Shown here: in pieces, positions 45,587-55,026 of the stretch
Layout of the letters: the number at the start of each line of letters is the position of its first letter
Numbering within the stretch: the stretch's first letter is position 1
Source of the DNA: Lewinellaceae bacterium
GTDB taxonomy: Bacteria; Bacteroidota; Bacteroidia; Chitinophagales; Saprospiraceae
Assembly: GCA_020636195.1 (NCBI GenBank)
Contig: JACJYH010000001.1
Span: forward strand, 674,872 to 738,871
DNA: 64,000 nucleotides
Direction: 5' to 3'
Notes under the pieces: model-generated
Told to the model about the DNA's origin: nothing
The model's input: only the letters and a program-made list of their open reading frames with translations
Databases searched by the model: none
Translations under genes and position numbers: made by a program

Positions 45587-47230
45587 TCACTCTACCTTCA
45601 CTACTTTGTGCTGCTCTCTGAAATCTTTTCCCTGGATGTCGAGGATGTACATGCCTGCGGGGATGTCGGAGATGTCCACTTCATCCGTGATATCTTGGCA
45701 AGTTTTGACGCGTAGTCCACTGACATTGGATATAGTGACAGAAACGGGTGTCTCTAAACCATTGATGTGGATGGAGCCGGAAGTGGGGTTGGGGTAGATG
45801 GAAATGATATTTAAACTTGGAAAATCTATCATTGTATTCGTTAAGTTTAATTGATTGAGATCAAAACAAACATAACTTGTGGCGATGCTAAATAAATCTT
45901 CATCAGTATATTTTCCATTTTTTTCATATACATCTTCTTCTTTCCATGAAAGTATTAAATTTTGGTCTTTGGTTTTTACCATATTTTTTAAGTACAATAC
46001 TTTAAGTGAATCTTCAACCATCAATTCTTTTTTTAATAAAAGTGAATCACTATCACCATATGAAATATAAAATTGCAGCTTTGATTTTGGTGGTTCAAAC
46101 AAACTTTGTCCTAGTGCATAAGCTACTATCAATTCATTGTCAATTCTATTATAATTATAAACAAAATGATTCATGTAATTGCCATTTGTATCTTCAAGAT
46201 GAACTTTTTTTAAAACTTGTCCATCAAAGTCTATCACCCAAAATATTATATTGGGAAAAAGTTTGAATGAATCCAGATCGTCATATGTTGTAGTTTGAAA
46301 AATAGTATAATATAATTCATGGTTTATTTCTTTGATAAAAGCATCCTTCGGAATGACTTCATTTGTTTGAACAACTTTTAATGTGTCCAATAAATCCTTT
46401 AGGAAGTAAAAAGAATATCTGTTATTTTCGTTTTTGAAATCGTCTTCAATCATAAGAAATTGATTATTCTCGAGTTGAAAGAAATTAAATTGATCTAGCC
46501 TTCTATTTAATTGCAATGATTTTAAACTATCTAAACGATTTCCTAAATTGTCTAAATCACAAAAATCTATAGTATTATTGGGCCTAATTTTATTGTGATG
46601 AACATATTTGTATTTACTTTCACCAATTTTGAAGATTTGAGAGTATTTTATTGTTTTCCTATTGCCTAAAGCCATTTTTTGAGATTTTAGGTCATTTGGA
46701 TCGGATTGGAAATTTTTAATTAATTGTCCTGTATTTTTATCGTAAATTCTCTTTGTCATCCAGCACATTGTGTCAAAAACAGATATTGGCAAAGCACTAC
46801 TCCCAAACAAAGTTTGAGTTTTCATACCAAGAATTTCTAAATTACTATCTGTTATTGACATTGATCTTGAAAACTCTTGCTTGCTTTGAGTGGAAAGGTT
46901 AAAATAATTACGCCATTTTATTTCACCGGATTTTAAGTCAATATTTAATATATAACTACCTTCAAAGTCATTTTCTCTTTGGATATATAAGCAAGAGAAC
47001 AAGTTGTTTTCTGATGAAATATCAGGAGTCCTATCATTTAATTCAAAACAGTTTATTTGATTTCTCCTTACGGATTTATCAATAAAATGCGAATCTTGAA
47101 TCGTAGAGTACCAAAATGGTTTAAAATCTAAAAATGTTACCGGCCGAAATGGTCTTTTTGGATCTACATCCTGACATAACAATACATTAAACCCAATTAC
47201 TAGAAAACAAAAAAAATATACAATTTTCAT
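45587..47230 (-). CDS. T9SS cargo, propeller-type paralogue 5
   Basis: 547 aa. Signal peptide MKIVYFFCFLVIGFNVLLCQ, then PKRPFRPVTFLDFKPFWYST, the same opening as the 27409 pair, and LNIDLKSGEIKWRNYF. The body is otherwise clearly diverged from its neighbours. Only the last ~65 residues (IYPNPTSGSIHINGLETPVS ... GMYILDIQGKDFREQH) are the array's shared module; the SSSHDVVQNTRKH part of the module is absent here, so the exchange point lies just before YPNPTSG. Confidence 0.85.
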   Translation of the reverse strand: MKIVYFFCFLVIGFNVLLCQDVDPKRPFRPVTFLDFKPFWYSTIQDSHFIDKSVRRNQINCFELNDRTPDISSENNLFSCLYIQRENDFEGSYILNIDLKSGEIKWRNYFNLSTQSKQEFSRSMSITDSNLEILGMKTQTLFGSSALPISVFDTMCWMTKRIYDKNTGQLIKNFQSDPNDLKSQKMALGNRKTIKYSQIFKIGESKYKYVHHNKIRPNNTIDFCDLDNLGNRLDSLKSLQLNRRLDQFNFFQLENNQFLMIEDDFKNENNRYSFYFLKDLLDTLKVVQTNEVIPKDAFIKEINHELYYTIFQTTTYDDLDSFKLFPNIIFWVIDFDGQVLKKVHLEDTNGNYMNHFVYNYNRIDNELIVAYALGQSLFEPPKSKLQFYISYGDSDSLLLKKELMVEDSLKVLYLKNMVKTKDQNLILSWKEEDVYEKNGKYTDEDLFSIATSYVCFDLNQLNLTNTMIDFPSLNIISIYPNPTSGSIHINGLETPVSVTISNVSGLRVKTCQDITDEVDISDIPAGMYILDIQGKDFREQHKVVKVE

Positions 47231-47295
47231 ATCTAAAATATTTTCAACAGATAGGAGAGAATTTCATACAAATTCTTTCCATCATAGTAAACTAA

Positions 47296-48114
47296 TTACA
47301 ATTTATTACATGCCGGATTACATCTACCCGGACGTTCCTGACAAGGTTGAGGATCCACACCCCTGATGCAGGCGAGTCCACCCTTTTTTTCTGAAGTGAT
47401 TTTAACAATCCCATTCTCATAGCACCATTCACGATATCTAAAACAACATCCTGTGGCACACTGTTTTTCAATAATAGAACCAAATTCCAAATCTCCTTCG
47501 TCGGTATATGTCCAATCAAAACACACTTTATAACAGTCTCTTGCAACAAAACTAGTGTGACAAAGAGGATGGTCACAATCTGGTTCAAATATTTCTGTCA
47601 GATATTCAGCATAAGTAGATTCTATAACATTACTAAAATGTTTATACATCTCATTGATCAACTCATCTGCACTAGCCTCGGCACCTCCCCAATATAATTC
47701 ACCTACTTTTCTCAAAAATTCGTTACATCTTGCCAGAGGTGTCCAATCAATAATTTCAAATTCCAAATATATTTGACCATCCTTCTCACATGCCCACATA
47801 CGATAAGTAACTTCTATAGGGCAATCCATGAAAGTTATTTCCCTATTATGTAATGTATAGTTTCCTGGGCCACATTCTTTAGCATAAGCATTTTTGCATA
47901 ACTCATCATCAGCATACCTTTCGTTTAATAAATCATAGTTTGTTATAGTTTCGATATTATTTAATCTTTCAATTTCAGAAATTTGTTTTTGAAAATCAGG
48001 GTTTGTCAATTCAAGCGGAGGAATTTTTAGGTTCACATTTTTTTCACAACTAAAGATAAATATGGTAATAATACCAACTGCACACAATTTGAATAAAAGA
48101 TTTAATTTTGACAT
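47296..48114 (-). CDS. Cys-rich lipoprotein
   Basis: 272 aa. Lipoprotein signal MSKLNLLFKLCAVGIITIFIFSCEKN with lipobox Ile-Phe-Ser-Cys. The mature part is helical at first (~30-165), then a Cys-dense C-terminal third (CDHPLCHTSFVARDCYKVC, QCATGCCFRYREWC, CIRGVDPQPCQERPGRCNPAC) that likely forms several disulphides. No known family recognised. It is the only full-length relative in this window of the truncated tails in elements A-C and E. Next gene on the strand is the cargo at 45587, 65 bases on. Confidence 0.75.
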   Translation of the reverse strand: MSKLNLLFKLCAVGIITIFIFSCEKNVNLKIPPLELTNPDFQKQISEIERLNNIETITNYDLLNERYADDELCKNAYAKECGPGNYTLHNREITFMDCPIEVTYRMWACEKDGQIYLEFEIIDWTPLARCNEFLRKVGELYWGGAEASADELINEMYKHFSNVIESTYAEYLTEIFEPDCDHPLCHTSFVARDCYKVCFDWTYTDEGDLEFGSIIEKQCATGCCFRYREWCYENGIVKITSEKKGGLACIRGVDPQPCQERPGRCNPACNKL

Positions 48115-48283
48115 TGGATAAAAGATTTAAAATTAATAAAAATTGGCCCATTTTCATAGGTAGTCTGCATTCGACACCCGCCGACAAACAGACAAAAACT
48201 ATTGAATGCACCAATTATTAAAAATAACCTTTACCTTTGCTATGTATCTGGTGCGATACTAAGGGTCTGCAGCCCCTGCAAGG

Positions 48284-48545
48284 GTGGCAGGCCATTTTTA
48301 TTTTTGGTTTATCTTGCTATGAATGTAGTCATCCACCGTTTATGTCGGCTACCATTCACGTATATATTGCTTATCTCGCTTTCTCCTAAAATACCGCTTG
48401 ACTTTTTCAAGCGTTTCTTTATGTATCTATCTTGGTTTTTTTGTGGTGAGATTTACATTATTGTAAAACTCATCCGAAAGATAAACATTATGTCTAATTT
48501 GGTAAAGCCATTGACAAAATAATTTGAATTTTTAACATAAATGCA
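48284..48545. repeat. Array intergenic element, copy D
   Basis: Core from 48321, with hairpin arms 48395-48401 and 48407-48413. The left extension (GTGGCAGGCCATTTTTATTT...) is shared with copy E but not with A-C, so there are two sub-types that diverge exactly at the GAATGTAG boundary. Confidence 0.85.
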
Positions 48546-50132
48546 TCACTCTACCTTCACTACTTTGTGCTGCTCTCTGAAATCTTTTCCCTGGATGTCG
48601 AGGATGTACATGCCTACAGGGATGTCGGAGATGTCCACTTCATCCTTGATATCTTGGCAAACTTTGACATGCTGTCCACTGACATTAGATATGGTGATAG
48701 AAACGGGTGTCTCTAAACCATTGATGTGGATGGTACCTGAGGTGGGGTTAGGGTAGAGAGTAATTAAATTAACATTTGAAATATCTGAAATAGATGAAAT
48801 CATGCCTATTTTTTCTAAATCAAAATTAAAATATAAGCAACCTTGCAAATAAAGTCCTTTAAAATCATTTGACATTGAATCTTTGAATTGGTAGCCTTGA
48901 ATAACTAAAAATTTATCATACAGCGTTGAATTTACTGGTATAAAATACTGGTTTTCAGGATTAAAACTAGTAGTTATTTTATACTTCGCATTTTTATTTA
49001 ATTTTTGTATTTCAAATTTATTTAATTTTTGGTCATTAATTGATAATTTAGTATATGTTAATAATATATCATCACCCAAAATTAAAGGTTTCACATTAGT
49101 AAAACTAAATCCATCTTCTACAAAATCAATTGAAACTCTCTGAATAAGTTCTCCATTGACATTAAGTAAATAAAGAATGTTGTAACCTTGATTTTTACTG
49201 ACTGAAATCAATACTTTATCATCGGTAGCATCAATGATATTGATTTTATAAAAATTTTCTTCTTCAAGCACTTTTTCTAAATCACCGCTGAGATCAAATC
49301 GTATGTTCCAGTTTTTGTCCCAAAATTTCAAGCTAATGGTTCTTTTATAGTTTTCATTATGTAAAATCTTTGCATCAAAGGTAACATTGTATGAATTTGT
49401 AGACATCATATTCCCATAAAGTACATCATCAATTTCTGATGGTAAACCAATAGGTACTTTTCTTTGCAGTATTGTATGATTCAAATTTTCATCCAATTCA
49501 GTGATGATATACTGCTGCGTGTCCGTCCTAATATCCCTTTGTGCATGAAAGCGTTTGCTATCATCGGAATAAATTAGATAGTTCAATTCTTTGTTAATGT
49601 TAGAACTAAAGATATAATTTCTCTCTTCATCACTTGGATAAATGTGTTTTATTAAATTTCCTGAATCGATGTCCAGCTCATGAATAGAAAATGTGACATC
49701 GGTACCTAATCTTAGGTGAGGGAAATCTGTCCCTTTATTTTCAGCCATTCTAACAGCAATAACTTCTATCCTTCCAAGAGAATTTATTCTTAATCCTATA
49801 GGGCTTTCTCTTAATGAAAGGCTTCTTAAATCAAAAATGTATTTCCATTTAACATTTCCTGTTAGTAAATCTATTTTTTCAACCTGTCCTCCTTCAAAAT
49901 CTTTATTATTAATTGTGGAAACTATGAACAAAAAACCATTATTTACTATCGGTTTTACGACAGGCCAAAATTGATTTCTTCCATCGTGAAAACTATCCAA
50001 TGTTATTGTTTGGTCTTCAGCGATGTGCATCCATTCATCAATTGGGTCGACAAAACTTAGTGGAAGGTATGGCAAGACTTGACTTGATAACGAGTTAAAG
50101 CAAACCAACAAAATGGGTAAAATATATTTCAT
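48546..50132 (-). CDS. T9SS cargo, propeller-type paralogue 6
   Basis: 528 aa. Signal peptide MKYILPILLVCFNSLSSQ, YLPLSFVDPIDEWMH opening, KIDLLTGNVKWKYIFDL and IHELDIDSGNLIKHI propeller-like motifs. The shared module starts at LYPNPTSGTIHINGLETPVS. The first gene of the array in the direction of transcription. Body diverged from the other paralogues, sorting domain nearly identical to them. Confidence 0.85.
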   Translation of the reverse strand: MKYILPILLVCFNSLSSQVLPYLPLSFVDPIDEWMHIAEDQTITLDSFHDGRNQFWPVVKPIVNNGFLFIVSTINNKDFEGGQVEKIDLLTGNVKWKYIFDLRSLSLRESPIGLRINSLGRIEVIAVRMAENKGTDFPHLRLGTDVTFSIHELDIDSGNLIKHIYPSDEERNYIFSSNINKELNYLIYSDDSKRFHAQRDIRTDTQQYIITELDENLNHTILQRKVPIGLPSEIDDVLYGNMMSTNSYNVTFDAKILHNENYKRTISLKFWDKNWNIRFDLSGDLEKVLEEENFYKINIIDATDDKVLISVSKNQGYNILYLLNVNGELIQRVSIDFVEDGFSFTNVKPLILGDDILLTYTKLSINDQKLNKFEIQKLNKNAKYKITTSFNPENQYFIPVNSTLYDKFLVIQGYQFKDSMSNDFKGLYLQGCLYFNFDLEKIGMISSISDISNVNLITLYPNPTSGTIHINGLETPVSITISNVSGQHVKVCQDIKDEVDISDIPVGMYILDIQGKDFREQHKVVKVE

Positions 50133-50164
50133 AATAATATTTTGAAAATGAAAAATTAAAATAA

Positions 50165-50202
50165 AAGGAACACCTATTAACTACTTGGAATTAGTGTTCC
50201 TT
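50165..50202 (-). terminator. Hairpin terminator after Cys-rich remnant E
   Basis: Arms AAGGAACAC (50165-50173) and GTGTTCCTT (50194-50202); on the minus strand the stem is followed by a T-rich stretch (TTTATTTTAATTTTTC). It ends whatever reads through remnant E before the cargo gene at 50132. Confidence 0.55.
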
Positions 50203-50211
50203 ATAGTGAAA

Positions 50212-50286
50212 TTACTTAATTTTAGAACAAACTTGACGGCATTCAGTCAAAATACCTTTGCAACTATCATATGGTTCTTGATCATT
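50212..50286 (-). pseudogene. Cys-rich tail remnant E
   Basis: A 24-codon open end, NDQEPYDSCKGILTECRQVC plus SKIK and a stop, with no start. The Cys spacing at the very C-terminus resembles the tails at 42977 and 45112. It lies between element E and a terminator, the same position as the tails in copies A-C. Confidence 0.35.
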
Positions 50287-50311
50287 TTACAAGGTTCTAA
50301 TTGCTCTGCTT

Positions 50312-50510
50312 GTGGCAGGCCATTTTTATTTTTTGGCTTATCTTGATATGAATGTAGTCATCCACCGTTTATGTCGGCTACCATTCACGTATATATTGCT
50401 TATCTCGCTTTCTCCTAAAATACCGCTTGACTTTTTCAAGCGTTTCTTTATGTATCTATATTGGTTTTTTTGTGGTGAGATTTATATATTTTATAAAACT
50501 CGACGGAAAA
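50312..50510. repeat. Array intergenic element, copy E (partial)
   Basis: Left extension as in D, core from 50350; homology fades after ~50505, before the sorting-domain module. Hairpin arms 50424-50430 and 50436-50442. It stands between the flavoprotein gene and the array and so marks the array's edge; no cargo 3' module adjoins it. Confidence 0.8.
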
Positions 50511-50554
50511 TTAATCGTTTTTTTTTTTTTGGCAAAATTTATTTCAAATTATTT

Positions 50555-51784
50555 TTAAAAATTTGTCACTCCTTTTCCACATTTCGAGACAATAGACTGC
50601 GCAATATGGTAGGCACCTGTCCACGCTGCTTGGAAATTGAAGCCTCCCGTCACCGCATCGATGTTGAGCACTTCTCCCGCAAAATAGACGTTTTCGTGGC
50701 GCTTGCTTTCGAAGGTTTTGAAATTGATTTGTGAGAGCTCGACACCACCGGCAGTGACAAACTCAGCTTTGAATGTGGCTTTACCATCCACATGGAAAGG
50801 GCATTTTTTTAACACTGAAACGATAGCTTGCATTTCACCCTTCGTGAGGGATGCATAGTTTTTTGTCGATGGAATCTGCACAAAGTCCATTAGAAATTTC
50901 CAGAGACGCAGCGGTATCGCATCATAGGGCGATGAAGTTGCCACAGTTTTCTTGGAAGCTGTATTGCGCAATTGTTCTATCTCTTGCATTTGTATTTTCG
51001 GAATCCAATCCACTTCCATATCAAACCGGTAATCCATTTTAGCTAATGGCACTGCACCCCAAGCTGAAGCTTTTAAAATAGCAGGGCCACTCATTCCCCA
51101 ATGTGTCATCAAAAGTGCACCTTCCGTCTGTATCCCTGCTTCCGGAATTTTGATGCTTACATTCTTTACGCTCAATCCTTGTAGAGCACAGATTGGATGG
51201 TTTTGCATTTGGAAGGTAAATAGTGAGGGCACAGGCTCAATAATGTCGTACCCTTTGCTTTGCAATAGTGACCACATGGATAGCACGCTTCCCGTAGCAA
51301 TCACTAAGTATTGACATGTGAAGACATCTTTTTTTGTGGTGACCACGTGTGGTTTTGACATGGAGATATCTACCACCTTTTGTGAAGTTTTGACTTCAAT
51401 GTGGTATTGCTCACAAAGCTTCATAAAACAAGAGATGATACTCTCAGATGTGTTTGATGTGGGAAATACCCTGCCGTCCTCTTCCACCTTCGTAGGAACA
51501 CCGTGGTCATCAAACCACTGTCTGGTATCTTCAGGACCAAAATTGTAAAAGGGACCCAACAGTTCTTTGTTCCCTCTTGGGTAATATTTTATTAGGAGTT
51601 TCGGGTCATGGCAATCATGGGTGAGATTACACCTGCCACCACCCGAAACACGCACTTTTGATAATACATCATTTCCTTGTTCTAGTATAGCAATCTTCAG
51701 TGTTGGATTTAAAATGGCAGCATTGATGGCTGCAAAAAACCCTACTGCGCCGCCACCAATGGCTATAATATCAAAGTTTTGCAC
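50555..51784 (-). CDS. HI0933/YhiN-family flavoprotein
   Basis: 409 aa. An N-terminal FAD-binding Rossmann motif (IIAIGGGAVGFFAAI, ~5-19), the family signature SGGGRCNLTH (~48-57), and the late FAD segment ITGGFNFQAAW-like (AVTGGFNFQAAWTGAYHIAQ). Related to BaiN-type NAD(P)/FAD oxidoreductases; the substrate is unknown in most bacteria. Last gene of the run recQ-aroQ-DUF1761-this. Confidence 0.92.
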   Translation of the reverse strand: MQNFDIIAIGGGAVGFFAAINAAILNPTLKIAILEQGNDVLSKVRVSGGGRCNLTHDCHDPKLLIKYYPRGNKELLGPFYNFGPEDTRQWFDDHGVPTKVEEDGRVFPTSNTSESIISCFMKLCEQYHIEVKTSQKVVDISMSKPHVVTTKKDVFTCQYLVIATGSVLSMWSLLQSKGYDIIEPVPSLFTFQMQNHPICALQGLSVKNVSIKIPEAGIQTEGALLMTHWGMSGPAILKASAWGAVPLAKMDYRFDMEVDWIPKIQMQEIEQLRNTASKKTVATSSPYDAIPLRLWKFLMDFVQIPSTKNYASLTKGEMQAIVSVLKKCPFHVDGKATFKAEFVTAGGVELSQINFKTFESKRHENVYFAGEVLNIDAVTGGFNFQAAWTGAYHIAQSIVSKCGKGVTNF

Positions 51785-51813
51785 TGAAAATTAGAACTCG
51801 GAAATAATTTAGT

Positions 51814-52311
51814 TTATGCCCATGCACAGATGATACCTCCCATGATGATGGAGCATACAGCCCAAAAACCATAGTTGATAAAAATATACTTCCATGACTT
51901 TCTTTCAAAAAGTGCATTGACACCCATGGCAGGAAAGATGACAAATAATGATGTGAGAAATCCATGCATGGCTCCATGACCAAAAGTCCTGAATTCCGTC
52001 CCGTATTTTGCCATGAAATCCATGTACAATTTATGTGCCTCACTATCCGGATTCTCCACACCACTGTGCATCAATACGGAGTACAGGTGGTTTTGGTGGA
52101 TAACTGCCACAGCCAATCCCAAAGCGAGCATCATTCCTAGAACCAATGAAACGCCAAAGATCATCATCATGTTTGCGCCTTTCATTTTATCTTCATTCAT
52201 GTCGGCTTCCTTCATCCAGGCATTGCCGAGGGTTTTCGGATTGTACCACAGAAAACCCAATATGAGCGGAATAAATCCAGTCGCAAGAACTACTAAAATG
52301 TTGAAATTCAT
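51814..52311 (-). CDS. DUF1761 membrane protein
   Basis: The start at 52311 (MNFNILVVLATGFIPLILGF) puts a membrane helix first, 165 aa; the frame is open to 52359. Four transmembrane helices, and the family opening FLWYNPKTLGNAWMKE. Function unknown. 29 bases upstream of the flavoprotein gene. Confidence 0.82.
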   Translation of the reverse strand: MNFNILVVLATGFIPLILGFLWYNPKTLGNAWMKEADMNEDKMKGANMMMIFGVSLVLGMMLALGLAVAVIHQNHLYSVLMHSGVENPDSEAHKLYMDFMAKYGTEFRTFGHGAMHGFLTSLFVIFPAMGVNALFERKSWKYIFINYGFWAVCSIIMGGIICAWA

Positions 52312-52382
52312 AATACTAAAATGTTTAATTGGTGAATAATCGTTTTGAAAGGTGTGCAAAATACCTTTTTGCCACCTATATT

Positions 52383-52817
52383 TTATCGGGTTTGGAGTGT
52401 TGAAGTTAAAAACTCAATGGCTTGCTTGTATCCATCCAAACCTTGGCCTATGATACTTTTGACTGCGGTGTCTTTGATATAATTTACACGCCTGTACGCT
52501 TCTCTTTCATAGATATTGGTGAGATGGACTTCTACCACAGGCGTTGTTATCGCTAATAATGTATCGGCTATGGATATGGATGTATGGGTAAATCCACCAG
52601 CATTCAACACAATGCCATCATAACTGAAACCCACCTTCTGCAATTTATCTATGATGTCACCCTCGTGGTTTGACTGGTAGTAATGAAGGTTTACATCGGG
52701 AAATAACTTCTCCAAATGGATAAAATAAACATCAAATGAGGTTGTTCCATAGATTTCAGGTTGACGAACACCGAGCAAATTTAAATTTGGGCCATTGATG
52801 ATGATGATTTGTACCAT
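52383..52817 (-). CDS. aroQ: 3-dehydroquinate dehydratase, type II
   Basis: 144 aa, usual length. Shikimate pathway, third step, cytoplasmic dodecamer. Motifs: IINGPNLNLLGVRQPEIYG (lid loop with catalytic Arg and Tyr), YQSNHEGDIID, LNAGGFTHTS and VEVHLTNIYERE (catalytic His). It follows recQ by 7 bases. Confidence 0.97.
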   Translation of the reverse strand: MVQIIIINGPNLNLLGVRQPEIYGTTSFDVYFIHLEKLFPDVNLHYYQSNHEGDIIDKLQKVGFSYDGIVLNAGGFTHTSISIADTLLAITTPVVEVHLTNIYEREAYRRVNYIKDTAVKSIIGQGLDGYKQAIEFLTSTLQTR

Positions 52818-52824
52818 GGAAATA

Positions 52825-55026
52825 TCAATTAGCTATCTCAGAAACGAATTTTATTCTTGAAAGCAATACCTCCACTTCCGAAATATCATCATCCTGAAGC
52901 TTTCTGATGGCTGTATCCACTGCGTCGGTATGTGAATCTTTGAAATAGTCAAAAACTTCTTCCACTACGTCTTCATCCACTCTGTCTTTGATGTAGTAAT
53001 TGATGTTCAGTTTCGTTCCCGCATCCACGATGTTATTGAGTTCATAGAGCAATTCATCATACGTCATCTCAACATTGCGTGCGATGTCTTCAAACATCAT
53101 TTTGCGGTCAATAAATTGAATGATGTTGACCTTGTATTTGGACTTGTTAGCAACTTGTTTTACGACAACTTCTGCAGGACGTTCAATTTCGTTATCTTCT
53201 ACATATTTTTTGATCAGTGCGATAAATGGTTTGGCAAATTTCTGTGCTTTGCCTTGACTGACACCTGCTATCTGGAGCATGTCTTCCATGGATATCGGGT
53301 AGTAGGTTGCCATGTCTTGCAGTGATGGTTCTGAAAAGATCACCCAAGGTTGTACATTGAGTTTTTTTGCTTCGGATTTGCGTAAATCTATGAGGTAATT
53401 CATGAGTACATTGTCCAAAGCAGCACCTTGCGCTGCACCCATATCAATCTCACCATCGTCCGGTGCTGTAAAATCTCTATTGAGAGGAATCATGACCGAT
53501 TCGGGATGCTTTATAAAATGTTCTCCCTCATCTGTGATCTTGAGGATTCCGTATTGTTCTATTTCTTTATATAGATAGTTGTGCAGAATGGCTTGCCTGA
53601 AAATGGTATGCCAAAACAGCTCATCTTTACCTGAACCGGCTCCAAATAATGGTAATTTGTCAAATTTAAAATCTTTGATTTCCTTGGATGCTTTGCCCGT
53701 AATGAATTCTACCAAAATCTTTACTGTGTAGTTTTGGTTGAGCTGCTTTACGACCTGAAGTGCAAGCTTCATTTCATTCTTTACTTCTTCCGTTTGCTTA
53801 GGAAACTTACAGTTGTCACACATTTTACCGCATGAATCCACATCAAACTCTTCGCCAAAGTAATGCAATAAGAATTTTCTCCTACACGTGCTGGTTTCGG
53901 CATAGGCGATGACTTCTTCCATGAGTTGCGCACTGAGCTCTCTTTCAGCTACAGGTTTATCTCTTAGGAATTTTTCGAGTTTCAGTATATCCTTATACGA
54001 ATAGAATGCTAAGCAGTTGCCCTTCAATCCATCTCTACCGCCTCTTCCCGTCTCTTGGTAATAGTTCTCGATACTCTTGGGAATATCATAATGTATGACA
54101 AAACGCACATCCGGTTTATCGATGCCCATACCGAAGGCGATGGTGGCCACGATGACTTCTATGTCTTCCATGAGAAAACCATCCTGTACTTGTGTACGTG
54201 TCTTAGCATCTAACCCTGCATGATAAGCTGCCGCTTTGATGCCATTGACATTCAGTATTTGGGCGATTTCCTCAGTTGATTTTCTGGATTGTACATAGAT
54301 GATGCCAGACTTTCCTTTGGTAGATTTTATAAATTGAATGATGCTTTTGACGGTTTTATCTTTGTTGACCTTTGGTCGGATTTCATAAAAGAGGTTGTCA
54401 CGATTGAAGGAAGAGATAAAAACATTTGGGTCATGCATTTCCAAAGACTTCAAAATATCTGTTTGAACCTTTGGTGTTGCAGTTGCTGTCAGCGCTATGA
54501 TCGGAATGTTCTCATTTATGGAAGAGATCATGGTGCGGATTCGCCTGTATTCCGGTCTGAAATCATGTCCCCATTCAGAAATACAGTGTGCTTCATCTAC
54601 TGCTACAAATGAGATGTCATTTCTTTGGAAAAACTCTATATTCTCGTCTTTCGTGAGGGTTTCAGGAGCGATGAATAGCATTTTTGTATTGCCACTTTCT
54701 ATTTCATTTTTGACTTCGATCATCTGTCTCTTGTTGAGCGATGAATTTAAGAAACTGGCTATGTGGTCTTCTTGTGAGTACCCACGGATGGAGTCCACTT
54801 GATTTTTCATCAATGCAATCAAGGGAGAAATGATGATGGCTGTCCCGGGCATCATCATTGCCGGCAACTGATAGCATAAAGATTTTCCGCCTCCTGTAGG
54901 CATGATGACGAAGGTATTTCTACCATCCAATACACTTCTCACAATTTGGCTTTGATCCCCTTTAAAGGACTCAAAACCGAAGTATTTTTTCAGTGAAGAG
55001 CGTATGTCTTGGTCAGTAAATGTCAT
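52825..55026 (-). CDS. recQ: ATP-dependent DNA helicase RecQ
   Basis: The start taken is ATG at 55026 (MTFTDQDIRSSLKKYFGFES), 733 aa; the frame is open to 55053. 3'-5' helicase in recombination and fork repair. Walker A MPTGGGKS, DEAH box with the aromatic-rich loop AVDEAHCISEWGHDFRPEYR, motif VI QETGRGGRDG; the Zn site (CRRKFLLHYFGE ... CGKMCDNC), RQC winged helix and one HRDC domain (~525-600) follow. A further C-terminal HTH-like extension (~620-733) is frequent in Bacteroidota RecQ. Divergent from kdsD, as often in the phylum. Confidence 0.96.
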   Translation of the reverse strand: MTFTDQDIRSSLKKYFGFESFKGDQSQIVRSVLDGRNTFVIMPTGGGKSLCYQLPAMMMPGTAIIISPLIALMKNQVDSIRGYSQEDHIASFLNSSLNKRQMIEVKNEIESGNTKMLFIAPETLTKDENIEFFQRNDISFVAVDEAHCISEWGHDFRPEYRRIRTMISSINENIPIIALTATATPKVQTDILKSLEMHDPNVFISSFNRDNLFYEIRPKVNKDKTVKSIIQFIKSTKGKSGIIYVQSRKSTEEIAQILNVNGIKAAAYHAGLDAKTRTQVQDGFLMEDIEVIVATIAFGMGIDKPDVRFVIHYDIPKSIENYYQETGRGGRDGLKGNCLAFYSYKDILKLEKFLRDKPVAERELSAQLMEEVIAYAETSTCRRKFLLHYFGEEFDVDSCGKMCDNCKFPKQTEEVKNEMKLALQVVKQLNQNYTVKILVEFITGKASKEIKDFKFDKLPLFGAGSGKDELFWHTIFRQAILHNYLYKEIEQYGILKITDEGEHFIKHPESVMIPLNRDFTAPDDGEIDMGAAQGAALDNVLMNYLIDLRKSEAKKLNVQPWVIFSEPSLQDMATYYPISMEDMLQIAGVSQGKAQKFAKPFIALIKKYVEDNEIERPAEVVVKQVANKSKYKVNIIQFIDRKMMFEDIARNVEMTYDELLYELNNIVDAGTKLNINYYIKDRVDEDVVEEVFDYFKDSHTDAVDTAIRKLQDDDISEVEVLLSRIKFVSEIAN

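Noticed and set aside
41093..50510. Elements as integron attC sites or a CRISPR-like array
   Set aside because: Units are separated by 0.5-2.5 kb genes, there are no short spacers, no cas or integrase gene, and the 7-bp stem lacks the two-box attC structure.
41093..50510. Elements as insertion sequences
   Set aside because: No transposase frame, no terminal inverted repeats and no target duplications seen; they always adjoin sorting-domain modules.
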